From assembly GCF_000725485.1 (NCBI RefSeq), contig NZ_JOAG01000010.1, forward strand, positions 186,001-250,000: a DNA stretch of 64,000 nucleotides, in the 5' to 3' direction. Each line of letters starts with the position of its first letter. The first letter of the stretch is position 1. The notes under the pieces were generated by a model. That model worked only from the letters and a program-made list of their open reading frames with translations. It was not told the DNA's origin and ran no database searches. The stretch comes from Nonomuraea candida. Its GTDB lineage: Bacteria > Actinomycetota > Actinomycetes > Streptosporangiales > Streptosporangiaceae. Shown piece by piece: positions 32,186-42,649 of the stretch. The position numbers and the translations under genes were made by a program.

Positions 32186-32755
32186 TCACGGATTCGCGCG
32201 GGCGGGTGACGCCGGGTGAATGGCCGCGCCATTTCCGTCGCGGGATTCACGCCGGGGGGCCGCATTCCACTCCCGCTGTTCGGCCGCGCCGTTCCCGGCG
32301 CCCTCCGAATTTCCCGCGGAAATGCGCCGCGTTTCACCGGCGTCGTCTTTCCGGGCGTACGGCAGCACGCCTATCTGGAATTCGTCCTCATAGATGATGG
32401 TGCCCGGGTCGGGCGAGCGGACGATGTCGCAGGGCACGTCATAACGCCGCAACAGGTCCTCCAGCGGCGCCAGCGCGGCCATGAGCGAGGTCGCGCCCGG
32501 CTTGAACCAGGGCACGGCGCGGATGGTGTTGCCGTCGGCGTAGAAGGGCGGGTAGGGCAGACGGGCGATGAACCAGTTGTCGACCTCCCCGAAAAGCTCG
32601 TCGTCCTGCGGGGCGAGGCGGCCGGCACGGCGGAGGTGGTGACAGGCGGCGAAGATGCCGACGGGCACGCCCAGCCGTCCGTAATAGCGGACTTGGAACC
32701 GTACATAAAGGCGGCCGTCGCCTTTGCGTGGGGGTTTACGGCTTCCTGTGGTCAC
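32186..32755 (-). CDS. Conserved hypothetical protein
   Basis: 189 residues. Residues 15-140 look folded (GRLYVRFQVRYYGRLGVPVG, DDELFGEVDNWFIARLPYPP, IIYEDEFQIGVLPYARK). The last 50 residues are low-complexity Gly/Asn/Ala/Arg and probably disordered. No family is recognised. There is no signal peptide or membrane segment. GTG start at 32755 with no good ribosome site. AT content in the 3' half is a little higher than in neighbours. Confidence 0.6.
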   Translation of the reverse strand: MTTGSRKPPRKGDGRLYVRFQVRYYGRLGVPVGIFAACHHLRRAGRLAPQDDELFGEVDNWFIARLPYPPFYADGNTIRAVPWFKPGATSLMAALAPLEDLLRRYDVPCDIVRSPDPGTIIYEDEFQIGVLPYARKDDAGETRRISAGNSEGAGNGAAEQREWNAAPRRESRDGNGAAIHPASPARANP

Positions 32756-32905
32756 AGGATTGGTTTACCCCGCGGGAACGGCCACCGCACGAAATGCCTA
32801 CCCTGCGGTCATGGTGGTCGCACGCCCCGGTCAGATTCGCCAGCGTCCGAAAAGGCCCCGGCCGGACCCGCCCCTGGCCGGAAGCCCGCCGGAAGACCTC
32901 GCCGG

Positions 32906-33349
32906 TCAGACCTCGACGCCGCCGCGGCGGCCGAACCGGTCGGCCACGGCGTCGAACATCGGCACCGCCGAGCCCAGGTCCGTGACCTCAGCGATCGGCA
33001 GGCCGAGTTGCGGGTCGAAGCACTCGAACCCGGACTCGCGCTCCACCAGCGACGCCACCTCGTACAGCAGGCCGACGACCCGCCGCGCCTCCTCGCCGTG
33101 GGTCCAGTAGGGGACGCTCATCTCCCAGCCGCCCTCCCAGTGGTTGACCGCGATGCCGGTGCCCTCGTGGTCGAGCTCCCAGTTGGGCGGGTACGCGACG
33201 ATGCGCACCTCGCCGAGCAGGTCGCGGGCGCCGGCCACGATGGTGTCCCACGCGGCCAGATCGGGCGTGCGGGGCTGCCCGGAGGACTCCAGCGCCTCGT
33301 CCCACGACTGTCCGGGGTCACGGCGGGCGAAATAGAGGTCGTAGCTCAT
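32906..33349 (-). CDS. Conserved hypothetical protein
   Basis: 147-residue acidic cytosolic protein starting MSYDLYFARRDPGQSWDEAL, with NWELDHEGTGIAVNHWEGGW and SVPYWTHGEEARRVV in the middle. The opening motif is shared by a widespread family of small uncharacterised actinobacterial proteins. Role unknown; its length and charge resemble immunity-type or stand-alone regulatory proteins, but there is no toxin gene beside it. Confidence 0.65.
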   Translation of the reverse strand: MSYDLYFARRDPGQSWDEALESSGQPRTPDLAAWDTIVAGARDLLGEVRIVAYPPNWELDHEGTGIAVNHWEGGWEMSVPYWTHGEEARRVVGLLYEVASLVERESGFECFDPQLGLPIAEVTDLGSAVPMFDAVADRFGRRGGVEV

Positions 33350-33415
33350 GGGGACGAAGGTACTGGCAATCCGGGCCGCCTATGGATCTTGGTCTCGCCG
33401 TACGGCCGGCGGGGG

Positions 33416-35227
<1,812 letters not shown>

Positions 35228-35338
35228 GCACCCTCCCGTTGCTGATAATTCCAGAATTGCATTCGGTCCTGTCGCCGACAAGCCCCCGGACGGCAACCCG
35301 GTTTGCCGTTTCCGGGACCGTCCTGGTGCAATGGGGCC

Positions 35339-35929
35339 GTGGACTCATCGGCCATCGCCAAGGCCCTCACCGACGTCGGCCCCCGGCTCAGGCGGCTGCG
35401 CACCGAGCGCGGCGTCACGCTGGCCGCGCTCGCCGAGGCGACCGGCATCTCCAAGAGCACCCTGTCCCGGCTGGAGTCGGGGCAGCGGCGGCCGAGCCTG
35501 GAGCTGCTGCTGCCCATCTCCCAGGCCCACCAGGTGCCCCTCGACGAGCTGGTCGGCGCGCCGGAGGTGGGCGATCCGCGCATCAGGCTCACGCCGCGGC
35601 GGGTCAACGGCAACGTCGTGCTGCCGCTGACCCGGCAGCCGGGGCCGATCCAGACGTACAAGATGGTGATCCCCGCCTCCCGCGACAGGCCCGACCTGCT
35701 CACGCACGAGGGGTATGAGTGGATCTACGTGCTGTCCGGGCGGTTGCGGCTGCGGCTGGCCGATCACGACCTGGTGCTGGGGGCGGGCGAGGTGGCGGAG
35801 TTCGACACCCGGGTGCCGCACTGGTTCGGCAGCACGGGTGAGGGGCCCGTGGAGATCCTCAGCCTGTTCGGGCGGCAGGGCGAGCGCATCCACGTCCGCG
35901 CCAAGCCCGCCACCGGCGGAACCTCCTGA
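35339..35929 (+). CDS. XRE-cupin transcriptional regulator
   Basis: 196 residues: N-terminal helix-turn-helix (LRTERGVTLAALAEATGISK, STLSRLESGQRRPSLELLL) and a C-terminal cupin domain (HEGYEWIYVLSGRLRLRL, GEVAEFDTRVPHWFG). Such proteins bind a small ligand in the cupin barrel and regulate neighbouring catabolic genes, here the divergent monooxygenase. The GTG at 35339 lies six bases after a TGCAAT element with TTGCCG 18 bp upstream of that, so a leaderless start is likely. Confidence 0.88.
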   Translation: MDSSAIAKALTDVGPRLRRLRTERGVTLAALAEATGISKSTLSRLESGQRRPSLELLLPISQAHQVPLDELVGAPEVGDPRIRLTPRRVNGNVVLPLTRQPGPIQTYKMVIPASRDRPDLLTHEGYEWIYVLSGRLRLRLADHDLVLGAGEVAEFDTRVPHWFGSTGEGPVEILSLFGRQGERIHVRAKPATGGTS

Positions 35930-36010
35930 CCTGGTTGATCAACGGTCCCGCTCGCTGTCCGGGTTGTCCACTATGGTGGTGGATCGCACACACGAGGAAG
36001 CGGATTCGTC

Positions 36011-37342
36011 TTGGCTCATCGCGCACTGCTCATCGCCCTGTTGCCGGCGATCGGCCTGCGGGTGCTCGCCGTGCTCGGATTCCCGCCCGCCATCCTCTTC
36101 TACGGCGACTCCTTCGCCTTCCTGCGCGAGGAGCTGACCCCCGGCACCGCCAGGCCCTCCGGCTACTCGCTGCTCCTGGCGCTGCTGCGGCCCGCGCACA
36201 GCCTCACGCTCGTGACGGTCCTGCAGCACCTGCTGGGGCTGGCGCTGGCGATCGCGGTCTACGCCCTGCTGCGCCGCCGCGGCCTGCCCGGCTGGGGCGC
36301 GACGCTGCTGGTCACGCCGCTGCTGTACGACGAGTTCCTGATCCTGCTGGAACACATGATCATGGCGGACGCCGTCTTCATCGTGCTCGTCACGGCGGCG
36401 ATCGGGCTGATCGTCTGGCGGGTCACGCCCGCCACGGCCGCCGTGGGCGGGGTGCTGCTCGGCCTGGCCGGGATCACCAGGACCGTCGGGCTGCCGCTGC
36501 TCATCCTGACCGCCGCGTACCTGCTGATCAGGCGGTACGGCCGGCGCCCGCTGGTCGCGCTGCTCGTGGCCGGGGCGATCCCGCTGGGCGCGTACGCCAC
36601 GTGGATGAAGGCCGAGAAGGACACGTTCGCCCTGACCCAGGCCGACGGCAACTTCCTGTGGTCCAGGACCATGAGCTTCGCCGACTGCGACGTGATCGAA
36701 CCGCCGGAGCGGCTGGCCGTGTTGTGCCCCGGCATGCCGGTCGAGCAGCGGCCCTATCCGCCGCACTGGTTGTGGGAGAGCTTCTCGCCGCTGCTCAAGG
36801 TGCCGGGCACGGCCAACCGCAACCAGCTCGCCGGGGAGTTCGCCCGGCAGGCCATCCTGGCGCAGCCGGGCGACTATCTCGCGGCCGTGGTGACCGACCT
36901 GGGGCAGTTGCTGCGCTGGGAGCGGACGGGGGTGGCGGAGAAGACGCCGTACAAGCTGCCGGCCTCGGAGCGGCCGATCAGCGAGTCGGTGCGCGGGGTG
37001 GCCGAGTCGTATGAGGCCGGGCCCGCCGCGACGCGGGTGGTGGAGCCGTTCGCCGGCTGGCTGCGCGCCTACCAGCGCTTCGGGTATGTGCCGTTCCCGC
37101 TGCTCACCCTCGCCCTGGTGGGCACGCTGGCGGCGGCGCTGGTCAGGCGGCGCTGGGACGCGCTGCTGCCCGGGCTCGCCGCCCTCGCGCTGGTCGCCTC
37201 GCCGCCGTTCCTGGCGGCCTTCGACGTGCGGTATGTGATCCCGGCCATCCCGCTGATCGTCCTGGCGGCCGGGCTCACGCTCGCCAGGGCCGAACGGCCG
37301 GCGCCGGCCGCGAAACGGGAACCGGTCAAAGCGGCCCGCTGA
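36011..37342 (+). CDS. Polytopic GT-C-like membrane glycosyltransferase, putative
   Basis: 443 residues with about ten membrane segments. After the first segment there is a conserved FYGDSFAFLREEL; an acidic residue in the first external loop is typical of GT-C transferases such as PMT/ArnT. A soluble loop of about 150 residues (KAEKDTFALTQADGNFLW to the next segments) lies between segments 8 and 9. Family-39-like proteins move sugars from polyprenyl carriers to protein or lipid. Probable TTG start (GAGGAAG about ten bases upstream). The stop is inside a 26-bp repeat array. Confidence 0.65.
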   Translation: MAHRALLIALLPAIGLRVLAVLGFPPAILFYGDSFAFLREELTPGTARPSGYSLLLALLRPAHSLTLVTVLQHLLGLALAIAVYALLRRRGLPGWGATLLVTPLLYDEFLILLEHMIMADAVFIVLVTAAIGLIVWRVTPATAAVGGVLLGLAGITRTVGLPLLILTAAYLLIRRYGRRPLVALLVAGAIPLGAYATWMKAEKDTFALTQADGNFLWSRTMSFADCDVIEPPERLAVLCPGMPVEQRPYPPHWLWESFSPLLKVPGTANRNQLAGEFARQAILAQPGDYLAAVVTDLGQLLRWERTGVAEKTPYKLPASERPISESVRGVAESYEAGPAATRVVEPFAGWLRAYQRFGYVPFPLLTLALVGTLAAALVRRRWDALLPGLAALALVASPPFLAAFDVRYVIPAIPLIVLAAGLTLARAERPAPAAKREPVKAAR

Positions 37343-37437
37343 CGCCCGGGATCAAGGCAGCCCGCTGACGCCCGGGATCAAGGCAGCCCGCCGACGTCCG
37401 AGAGCCAGGTGGCCCGACGGCGCCCGGATCAAGGCGG
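37335..37437. repeat. Four-copy 26-bp array spanning two convergent stop codons
   Basis: Units start at 37335, 37361, 37387 (diverged) and 37413 (25 bp), core CTGACGCCCGGGATCAAGGC. Each intact unit holds CTGA and GATCA. The stop of the plus-strand membrane protein (37340-37342) uses the first and the stop of the minus-strand phosphatase (37429-37431) uses the second, in the outermost copies. The array therefore fills the whole convergent junction. Confidence 0.92.
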
Positions 37438-37878
37438 CCCGCCGGCGCCCGGGGAGGTGGGGAAGCGGGTGACGTAGCGGCGTTGCCAGGGGGTCTCGAC
37501 GGCCTGTTTCGCGTAGTGCTCGCGCACGTAGGCGACCGCCCGGTCAGGGGGGACGCCGTCGAGCACGGCCAGGCAGGCCAGGGCGGTGCCGGTGCGGCCG
37601 CGCCCGCCGCCGCAGGCGATCTCGACGCGCTCCGACCCGGCCCGCTCCCACGCCTCGCGCAGCGCCTCGGCGGTCGCCACGCGGTCGGACGGGAGCCAGA
37701 AGTCGGGCCAGCGCACCCACCGGTGCTCCCAGTCCACCGGGGGCGGCTGCTTGCCCAGGAGGTAGAGGGCGAAGGTGGGCCGGGGGCCCGGCGGCAGCGG
37801 ATGGCGCAGGCCCCGGCCACGGACGAGGCGGCCCGAGGGCAGGCGCAGGATTCCTTCAGCGGTGGGCTCCCAAGTCAT
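37429..37878 (-). CDS. Dual-specificity/tyrosine phosphatase-like protein
   Basis: 149 residues. The P-loop CGGGRGRTGTALA fits CX5R(S/T) of cysteine phosphatases. The residue before the Cys is Ala instead of the usual His (IACGGG), and a possible general acid is in the RWPDFWLPSD loop. Similar small phosphatases are common in actinobacteria, and their substrates are unknown. Start ATG 37878. The C-terminus is Gly/Pro-rich and ends inside the 26-bp repeat array, so it may have been altered by it. Confidence 0.75.
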   Translation of the reverse strand: MTWEPTAEGILRLPSGRLVRGRGLRHPLPPGPRPTFALYLLGKQPPPVDWEHRWVRWPDFWLPSDRVATAEALREAWERAGSERVEIACGGGRGRTGTALACLAVLDGVPPDRAVAYVREHYAKQAVETPWQRRYVTRFPTSPGAGGPP

Positions 37879-38032
37879 GCGGCGAGCGTAACCACGACTC
37901 CTCCGGCCCCGGCCCGCCTTCCGCTCGCAGCGATCGGCTTCCGCTACCAGCGATCACCACCCCGCATGACCGGGGGCGGATAGGTGACAGGACGGGAGGA
38001 AAGGGGCCGTACTGACGGGGTTGGGGGACGGC

Positions 38033-38833
38033 TCAGGGGGTGGCGGTGGGGAGGTCGTTCAGCCACTGGGTGGTCAGGGTGGTGAGGACGGCCCCGCCGC
38101 GATCGGTCAGGTGGACGTGGTCCACGAGCAGCTCGCGACCGCCGTCCAGGGCGATCTCGTCCCAGGTGCGCCCGAGCAGGTAGTGCTGGGCGGCGACGGC
38201 GAAGGCCAGGGGGAAGCCGAAGTCGTACGCCGGGCGGGTGTCGCCGCCCCGGTGCAGGACGTCCGCCAGACGCTCGTACAGGGGGAGGTAGTCGGAGCCC
38301 GTCTGGGCGGCGATCTTCTGGATGGCGGCGTTGTAGCCGGTGAGCGTCCGGTTGACGGGGGCGTTCAGGTCCTCGCCGAGCGGGGGCAGGGACATGAGCG
38401 CGACGCGGGCGCCGGTGCCCTTCTTGACCCGGTCGACGATGGCCCGGAGGTTGGCGTCGTACCGGTCCAGGGGGACCCCGTCGCGTACGTCGTTGGTGCC
38501 GATCAGGAGCGTGACCACGGCCGGGCGGCACGCCACGATGTCGGTGCCGACGCGTTCGAGGAGGCCGGCGGTGGTGTCGCCGTTGCTGCCGGCGTTGACG
38601 AACTCGTACGCGGGAAAGCCGGCCCGCAGCGCGGCCACCCAGTTCGCCCCGAGTGAGCCCTGCGTCATGCTGGCCCCCGCCGCGACCACGCGCGGTCGCG
38701 TGGCCGGCTGCCCGCAGGCGTCGGCGGGCGGGTTGTCGGCTGGTCGCAGGAAGGTCAGGTACATGACGGCCCCGGCGGCGCAGAGCGCGGCGGCGAGCAG
38801 CAGGCAGAGGGTGATGGCGATCGGTCGCTTCAC
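38033..38833 (-). CDS. Secreted SGNH/GDSL hydrolase
   Basis: 266 residues with an N-terminal signal or anchor (ITLCLLLAAALCAAGAVMY). SGNH blocks: VVAAGASMTQGS (catalytic Ser in ASMT, variant of GDS), NAGSNGDTT (Gly), LLIGTNDVRDG (Asn), and VDHVHLTDRGG (Asp-His). These esterases/lipases act on ester bonds in lipids or wall polymers. GTG at 38833 with GGTGGGG upstream. It is two bases after the SDR gene, so the two are probably co-transcribed. Confidence 0.88.
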   Translation of the reverse strand: MKRPIAITLCLLLAAALCAAGAVMYLTFLRPADNPPADACGQPATRPRVVAAGASMTQGSLGANWVAALRAGFPAYEFVNAGSNGDTTAGLLERVGTDIVACRPAVVTLLIGTNDVRDGVPLDRYDANLRAIVDRVKKGTGARVALMSLPPLGEDLNAPVNRTLTGYNAAIQKIAAQTGSDYLPLYERLADVLHRGGDTRPAYDFGFPLAFAVAAQHYLLGRTWDEIALDGGRELLVDHVHLTDRGGAVLTTLTTQWLNDLPTATP

Positions 38834-38835
38834 GG

Positions 38836-39468
38836 TCAGTACCCCACCGAGACGCTGTGGCCGATGGTCGCCCAGTCGCCGGTCACGGCGAGGACGGCGT
38901 GGGCCAGGTCGGCGCGGGCGATGGTGATGCCGCCCCGGACGTTCCGGTCGACGGCCGTCCGGTACGGACGCCGCCGGCCGTCGGTGAGGCGCGGCGGCCG
39001 CATGATCGTCCAGTCGAGCCCGCTGGCGCGCACGGCCTCGTCGGCGCGGGCGAAGTCGGCGAACCCCTCCCGCAGGAGCCGGCGCAGCAGCGGCTTGACC
39101 ACGAGGCGGCTCAGCAGGTCGTCGCCCTCGTCCACGACGTGCCCGCTCGCGGTGACGACGACCAGTCGATAGGCGCCGGTGGCCCGCATCGCGGCGATGA
39201 TCGACCGGGTGCCTTCGGCGCACACCTGCCCGCCGCCCCGCCCGCGCGGCCCCAGCGCCGAGATGACGGCGTCGCTGCCCTTCACGCTCGGCTCGATGGC
39301 CTCGGACCGCATGACGTCGGCGATGACCGGGGTGAGGTGGGGATGACCGGGGCAGGGCAGCGCACCGGGGTCACGGACCACGGCGGTGACGTGGTGCCCG
39401 GCGGTGAGCGCCTGCTCCACGACGTGCCGCCCGGTGCCGCCGGTCGCCCCGAAAACAGTGATCTTCAT
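38836..39468 (-). CDS. NAD(P)-binding SDR-type oxidoreductase
   Basis: 210-residue atypical short-chain dehydrogenase (NmrA/NAD(P)H-binding group) with nucleotide motif ITVFGATGGTGRHVVEQAL and ALGPRGRGGG. The catalytic YxxxK is not evident; ATGAYRLVVVTASGH occupies the corresponding region. It is divergent from a TetR gene whose probable operator lies between them, so it is likely that regulator's target. Confidence 0.87.
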   Translation of the reverse strand: MKITVFGATGGTGRHVVEQALTAGHHVTAVVRDPGALPCPGHPHLTPVIADVMRSEAIEPSVKGSDAVISALGPRGRGGGQVCAEGTRSIIAAMRATGAYRLVVVTASGHVVDEGDDLLSRLVVKPLLRRLLREGFADFARADEAVRASGLDWTIMRPPRLTDGRRRPYRTAVDRNVRGGITIARADLAHAVLAVTGDWATIGHSVSVGY

Positions 39469-39487
39469 TTAGGCTCCGGACAGGAGG

Positions 39488-39534
39488 TTAGTAAACGCTC
39501 GTTAACGAGGCCGAGGCTAGTGAGCGTTTACTAA
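39488..39534. promoter_or_regulatory. Inverted repeat operator in the SDR/TetR gap
   Basis: TTAGTAAACGCTC (39488-39500) and its exact inverse GAGCGTTTACTAA (39522-39534) flank a short CGTTAACG palindrome. One arm ends three bases before the TetR start codon and the other is about 20 bp from the SDR gene, so binding would repress both directions. Confidence 0.75.
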
Positions 39535-39536
39535 CC

Positions 39537-40184
39537 ATGTCAAGCGGAAGCGGAAGGACGGCAACATTGGGCACCAGAGACGTGATCCTCGACGCGGCGG
39601 CGCGGGTCCTGGCCGAGCAGGGCCTGGCCAACGCGACCACGCGGCAGATCGCGAAGGCGGCCGGGTTCACCGAGGCGGCCCTCTACAAGCACTTCACCAA
39701 CAAGGCCGACCTGCTCGTCGCGGTCCTGCGGGAGCGCTCACCGGGCTTCGCGCAGCTCGCCCGGGCGCTGCGCGGGGAGCGCGGGCTGGTGGCGGACCTG
39801 ACGGCGACGGCGCTGGCGGCCATCGACTTCTACCGCGCCGGGTTCCCGATGCTCGCCTCGATGTTCGCCGACCCGGGCACCCTGGCCGCGCACAAGGAGG
39901 AGCTGCGGCAGCAGGGGGCCGGGCCGCACAAGGCCAACGAGGCGGTCGCCGCCTATCTGCGCGGCCAGCAGGAGGCCGGTCGGCTGCGGCAGGACGCCGA
40001 CGTGCGCGCGGCGGCGGGCCTGCTGCTCGGCGCCTGCTTCCAGTACGCCTTCCTGGGCCACATGACGACCCCGGAACGGGAGGCCGGCGACCAGGCGCCG
40101 CGGGCGGGTGACGAGGAGGCGGCGGCCGGCTTCGTCCGCACGCTGCTCGAATCCCTCACCCCGCCGCCCTCCCCCAGGCCGTGA
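39537..40184 (+). CDS. TetR-family transcriptional regulator
   Basis: 215 residues: N-terminal helix-turn-helix (VILDAAARVLAEQGLANATT, AKAAGFTEAALYKHFTNKAD) and a C-terminal ligand-binding domain with a Pro-rich end. It likely represses itself and the divergent SDR/SGNH pair through the 13-bp inverted repeat. The ATG directly abuts the operator and has no ribosome site, suggesting leaderless translation. Confidence 0.92.
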   Translation: MSSGSGRTATLGTRDVILDAAARVLAEQGLANATTRQIAKAAGFTEAALYKHFTNKADLLVAVLRERSPGFAQLARALRGERGLVADLTATALAAIDFYRAGFPMLASMFADPGTLAAHKEELRQQGAGPHKANEAVAAYLRGQQEAGRLRQDADVRAAAGLLLGACFQYAFLGHMTTPEREAGDQAPRAGDEEAAAGFVRTLLESLTPPPSPRP

Positions 40185-40253
40185 CCGCGTCGCCGGGACA
40201 CCGCCGCACGCGCTCCTCATGCCTCTCATCGGGGCCGGGTGGCGGGGTTCGGG

Positions 40254-41252
40254 TCAGAAGAAGGTCACGGTGCGGTCGCTCAGGCGGTGCCGGTTGACCC
40301 ACCAGAGCGCCGCCTGGGCGGCCAGCAGGAACGGCAGGATCGGCAGCGCCACCATCGTGAGCTGGTCGATCGTGGTCGTCCCGGCCACCCCGGCCAGCAG
40401 CCGCTCCGCCATCAGCGCACCCGCCGCGAGGGGCAGGCAACCGGTGGCGACCGCCGTGCTCGCGAAGGCCACGCCGTCACGGCCCTTCCTGACGGCCGCC
40501 CAGGCCACGGCGACGGCGACCGGGACGAGCAGCCCGAGCCCCACGGCGAGCGGCGTGACGCCCACGGCCGGCGGCGCGCTTGCGGTGGCCGGGGATGCGA
40601 TTCCCGCGGGCTGTGGCGTGCCGGCGGCGGCCAGGGGGGCCGTGGCGGCGAGGGCCGCGGCGAGGACGAGCGCGAGGGGCGCCAGCCGCCGGGCGGTGCG
40701 CGTGGCGCGCTCGCGCAGGTCTCCGGTGGCGCGCAGGCCGACGAACGCCGTGCCGTGCAGGCCGAACAGCGCCGTCGTGGCCAGCGCGCTGACCAGCGCG
40801 TACGGATGCAGCAGCCAGAGCAGCCCCTCTCCCGGCTCCCGGACGGCGTTGCCCAGGAAGAGCCCGGCGAAGGCGGCGAACGCGGCACTGGCCACCGCCT
40901 GGGTCGTCTCCCATCGGCGCCGCCATGCCGTCCCCGGCCGCCGGGCGCGGAACCACATGCCCATGTCGCGCACGAGCCAGGCGGCGACCATCAGGACGAT
41001 CACCGGGTACAGGGCGGTGAACAGCACGGCCTCGGCGTCGGGGAAGGTCACCGCGAGCACGCCCGCGAAGGCGATCAGCCACACCTCGTTGGCCAGGAAG
41101 AACGGCCCGACGGCCGCGACCACCCGGCGGCGGCCCCCGGCGTCGCCCTTGAGCGCGGCCAGGAACATGCCCGCGCCGAGGCTGAACCCGTCGAGCGCGT
41201 ACCAGCCGGCCAGCAGCAGGCCGACCACGAGCAGCCAGACGACCTCCATCAC
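40254..41252 (-). CDS. cydB: Cytochrome bd oxidase subunit II
   Basis: 332 residues with about eight to nine membrane segments. N-terminal LLLAGWYALDGFSLGAGMF (family DGFDLG-like motif) and FFLANEVWLIAFAGVLAVTFP (NEVWL) match CydB. It supports the quinol oxidase subunit CydA in oxygen reduction to water at low oxygen. It overlaps cydA by four bases. An Ala/Pro-rich insertion lies in a loop around residues 210-235. Confidence 0.93.
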   Translation of the reverse strand: MMEVVWLLVVGLLLAGWYALDGFSLGAGMFLAALKGDAGGRRRVVAAVGPFFLANEVWLIAFAGVLAVTFPDAEAVLFTALYPVIVLMVAAWLVRDMGMWFRARRPGTAWRRRWETTQAVASAAFAAFAGLFLGNAVREPGEGLLWLLHPYALVSALATTALFGLHGTAFVGLRATGDLRERATRTARRLAPLALVLAAALAATAPLAAAGTPQPAGIASPATASAPPAVGVTPLAVGLGLLVPVAVAVAWAAVRKGRDGVAFASTAVATGCLPLAAGALMAERLLAGVAGTTTIDQLTMVALPILPFLLAAQAALWWVNRHRLSDRTVTFF

Positions 41253-42646
41253 AGCTCCCTGAACGGTTCGGGTTCGGCGGCGTTCCCTCCATCGGCCCGG
41301 CGCGGGGCCCGGCCGGCGGCGCTCTCCTGGCAGGCCCCGGAACGGGCCCCGCCGGCGGCGCTCTCCTCGCCGGTCCGGTCATCGGCGCCCTCTCCGCCGG
41401 TGGCGGCCCCGTGCGGGGTCTTGTCGTCGGGGTCGCCGAGGACCTGGCCGAGCACCAGCGTGCCGGGGCCGGCGCGGGCGATCCTGGCGATCAGCGTGTA
41501 CCCGATGACCACCAGGGCGACGTACAGGGAGGTGAAGATCACCAGGGAGGCGAGCACGCCGGTGGCGCTCACGTCCGAGACTGCCTCTCGCGTGGGCAGG
41601 ACGTCGTAGATCACCCAGGGCTGCCGGCCCATCTCCCGGACGGTCCAGCCGAGGATGACGGTCAGGAAGGGCAGCGGGATCGTCCAGACCCCGACCCCGA
41701 GCAGGAGGCGGCGCCGCTCGATCCGGCCCCGCCCGAGCAGCGAGATCGGGACGAGCGCGCCCAGCACGTAGAGGTAGGCGACCGACAACATCAGGGTGAG
41801 GGCGATGGGGACCCACGCGGGCGCCAGGTAGTCGCCCGGCCCGTGCTCGGCGACCATGCGCGCGGCGGCCTCCTGGGCCTGAGCGCCGCCGGCCAGCTTG
41901 GTGGGCTGGTTGCGCACCACCCACAACACCGAGGCGTCACCGAACCCGATGGTGAAGAAGGTCGCGACGTAGCCGACGGTGAGGCCGAGCCGCAGGGACA
42001 GGCGGAAGAAGGCCACCTCGGCGGTGCCGCGCCGGAAGTGCCAGGCGCTCACCCCGGCCATGAAGAAGCCGCCGACCATCAGCGCGGCGGGCAGGATGTG
42101 CCCCACGGCGAGGAGCGCGGCGGGGTTGGTGAACACCGCGCCGATGTCCACGACGCGCAGGGCGTCACCGGCCCGCTCGTAGCCCACCGGGTGCTGCAGG
42201 AATCCGTTCGCGACCACGATGAGGTACGCGGAGCCGATCGCGGCCAGCGCCACGACATAGAAGGTGAGCAGGTGGACGACCTTCGGCAGCCGACCCCAGC
42301 CGAAGATCCACAGACCGAGGAACGTGGACTCGACGAAGAACGCGTACAGGGTCTCCATCGCCATCGGGGCGCCGAAGAGCTCGCCGGCGAAGTGCGTCAG
42401 CCCGCTCCAGTTGAGGCCGAACTGGAACTCCAGCAGCAGGCCGGAGATGATGCCCAGGCCGTAGTTGACGATGTAGATCTGTCCCCAGAACTTCGTCAGC
42501 CGCTCGTGCAGGGGGTTGCCGCGGACCACCCACAGGGTCTGCAGGAACAGGATCAGCGGCGCGAGGCCGAGCGTCAGGGCGACGAAGAGGAAGTGCAGGC
42601 TCGTCGTGATCCCGAACTCCAGCCGCGCCAGGCCCAGCGCGTCCAC
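41249..42646 (-). CDS. cydA: Cytochrome bd oxidase subunit I
   Basis: 465 residues with nine membrane segments. N-terminal LARLEFGITTSLHFLFVALT carries the heme-ligand His18. GRQPW (REMGRQPWVIYDVLPT) and the short Q-loop of actinobacterial forms are present, and METLYAFFVESTFLGLWIFGW is conserved. It oxidises quinol with high oxygen affinity. The C-terminal 60 residues are hydrophilic and repeat EESAAGGAR/ QESAAGRAP. The cydDC assembly transporter genes are not in the window. GTG start. Confidence 0.94.
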   Translation of the reverse strand: MDALGLARLEFGITTSLHFLFVALTLGLAPLILFLQTLWVVRGNPLHERLTKFWGQIYIVNYGLGIISGLLLEFQFGLNWSGLTHFAGELFGAPMAMETLYAFFVESTFLGLWIFGWGRLPKVVHLLTFYVVALAAIGSAYLIVVANGFLQHPVGYERAGDALRVVDIGAVFTNPAALLAVGHILPAALMVGGFFMAGVSAWHFRRGTAEVAFFRLSLRLGLTVGYVATFFTIGFGDASVLWVVRNQPTKLAGGAQAQEAAARMVAEHGPGDYLAPAWVPIALTLMLSVAYLYVLGALVPISLLGRGRIERRRLLLGVGVWTIPLPFLTVILGWTVREMGRQPWVIYDVLPTREAVSDVSATGVLASLVIFTSLYVALVVIGYTLIARIARAGPGTLVLGQVLGDPDDKTPHGAATGGEGADDRTGEESAAGGARSGACQESAAGRAPRRADGGNAAEPEPFREL

Positions 42647-42649
42647 GGC

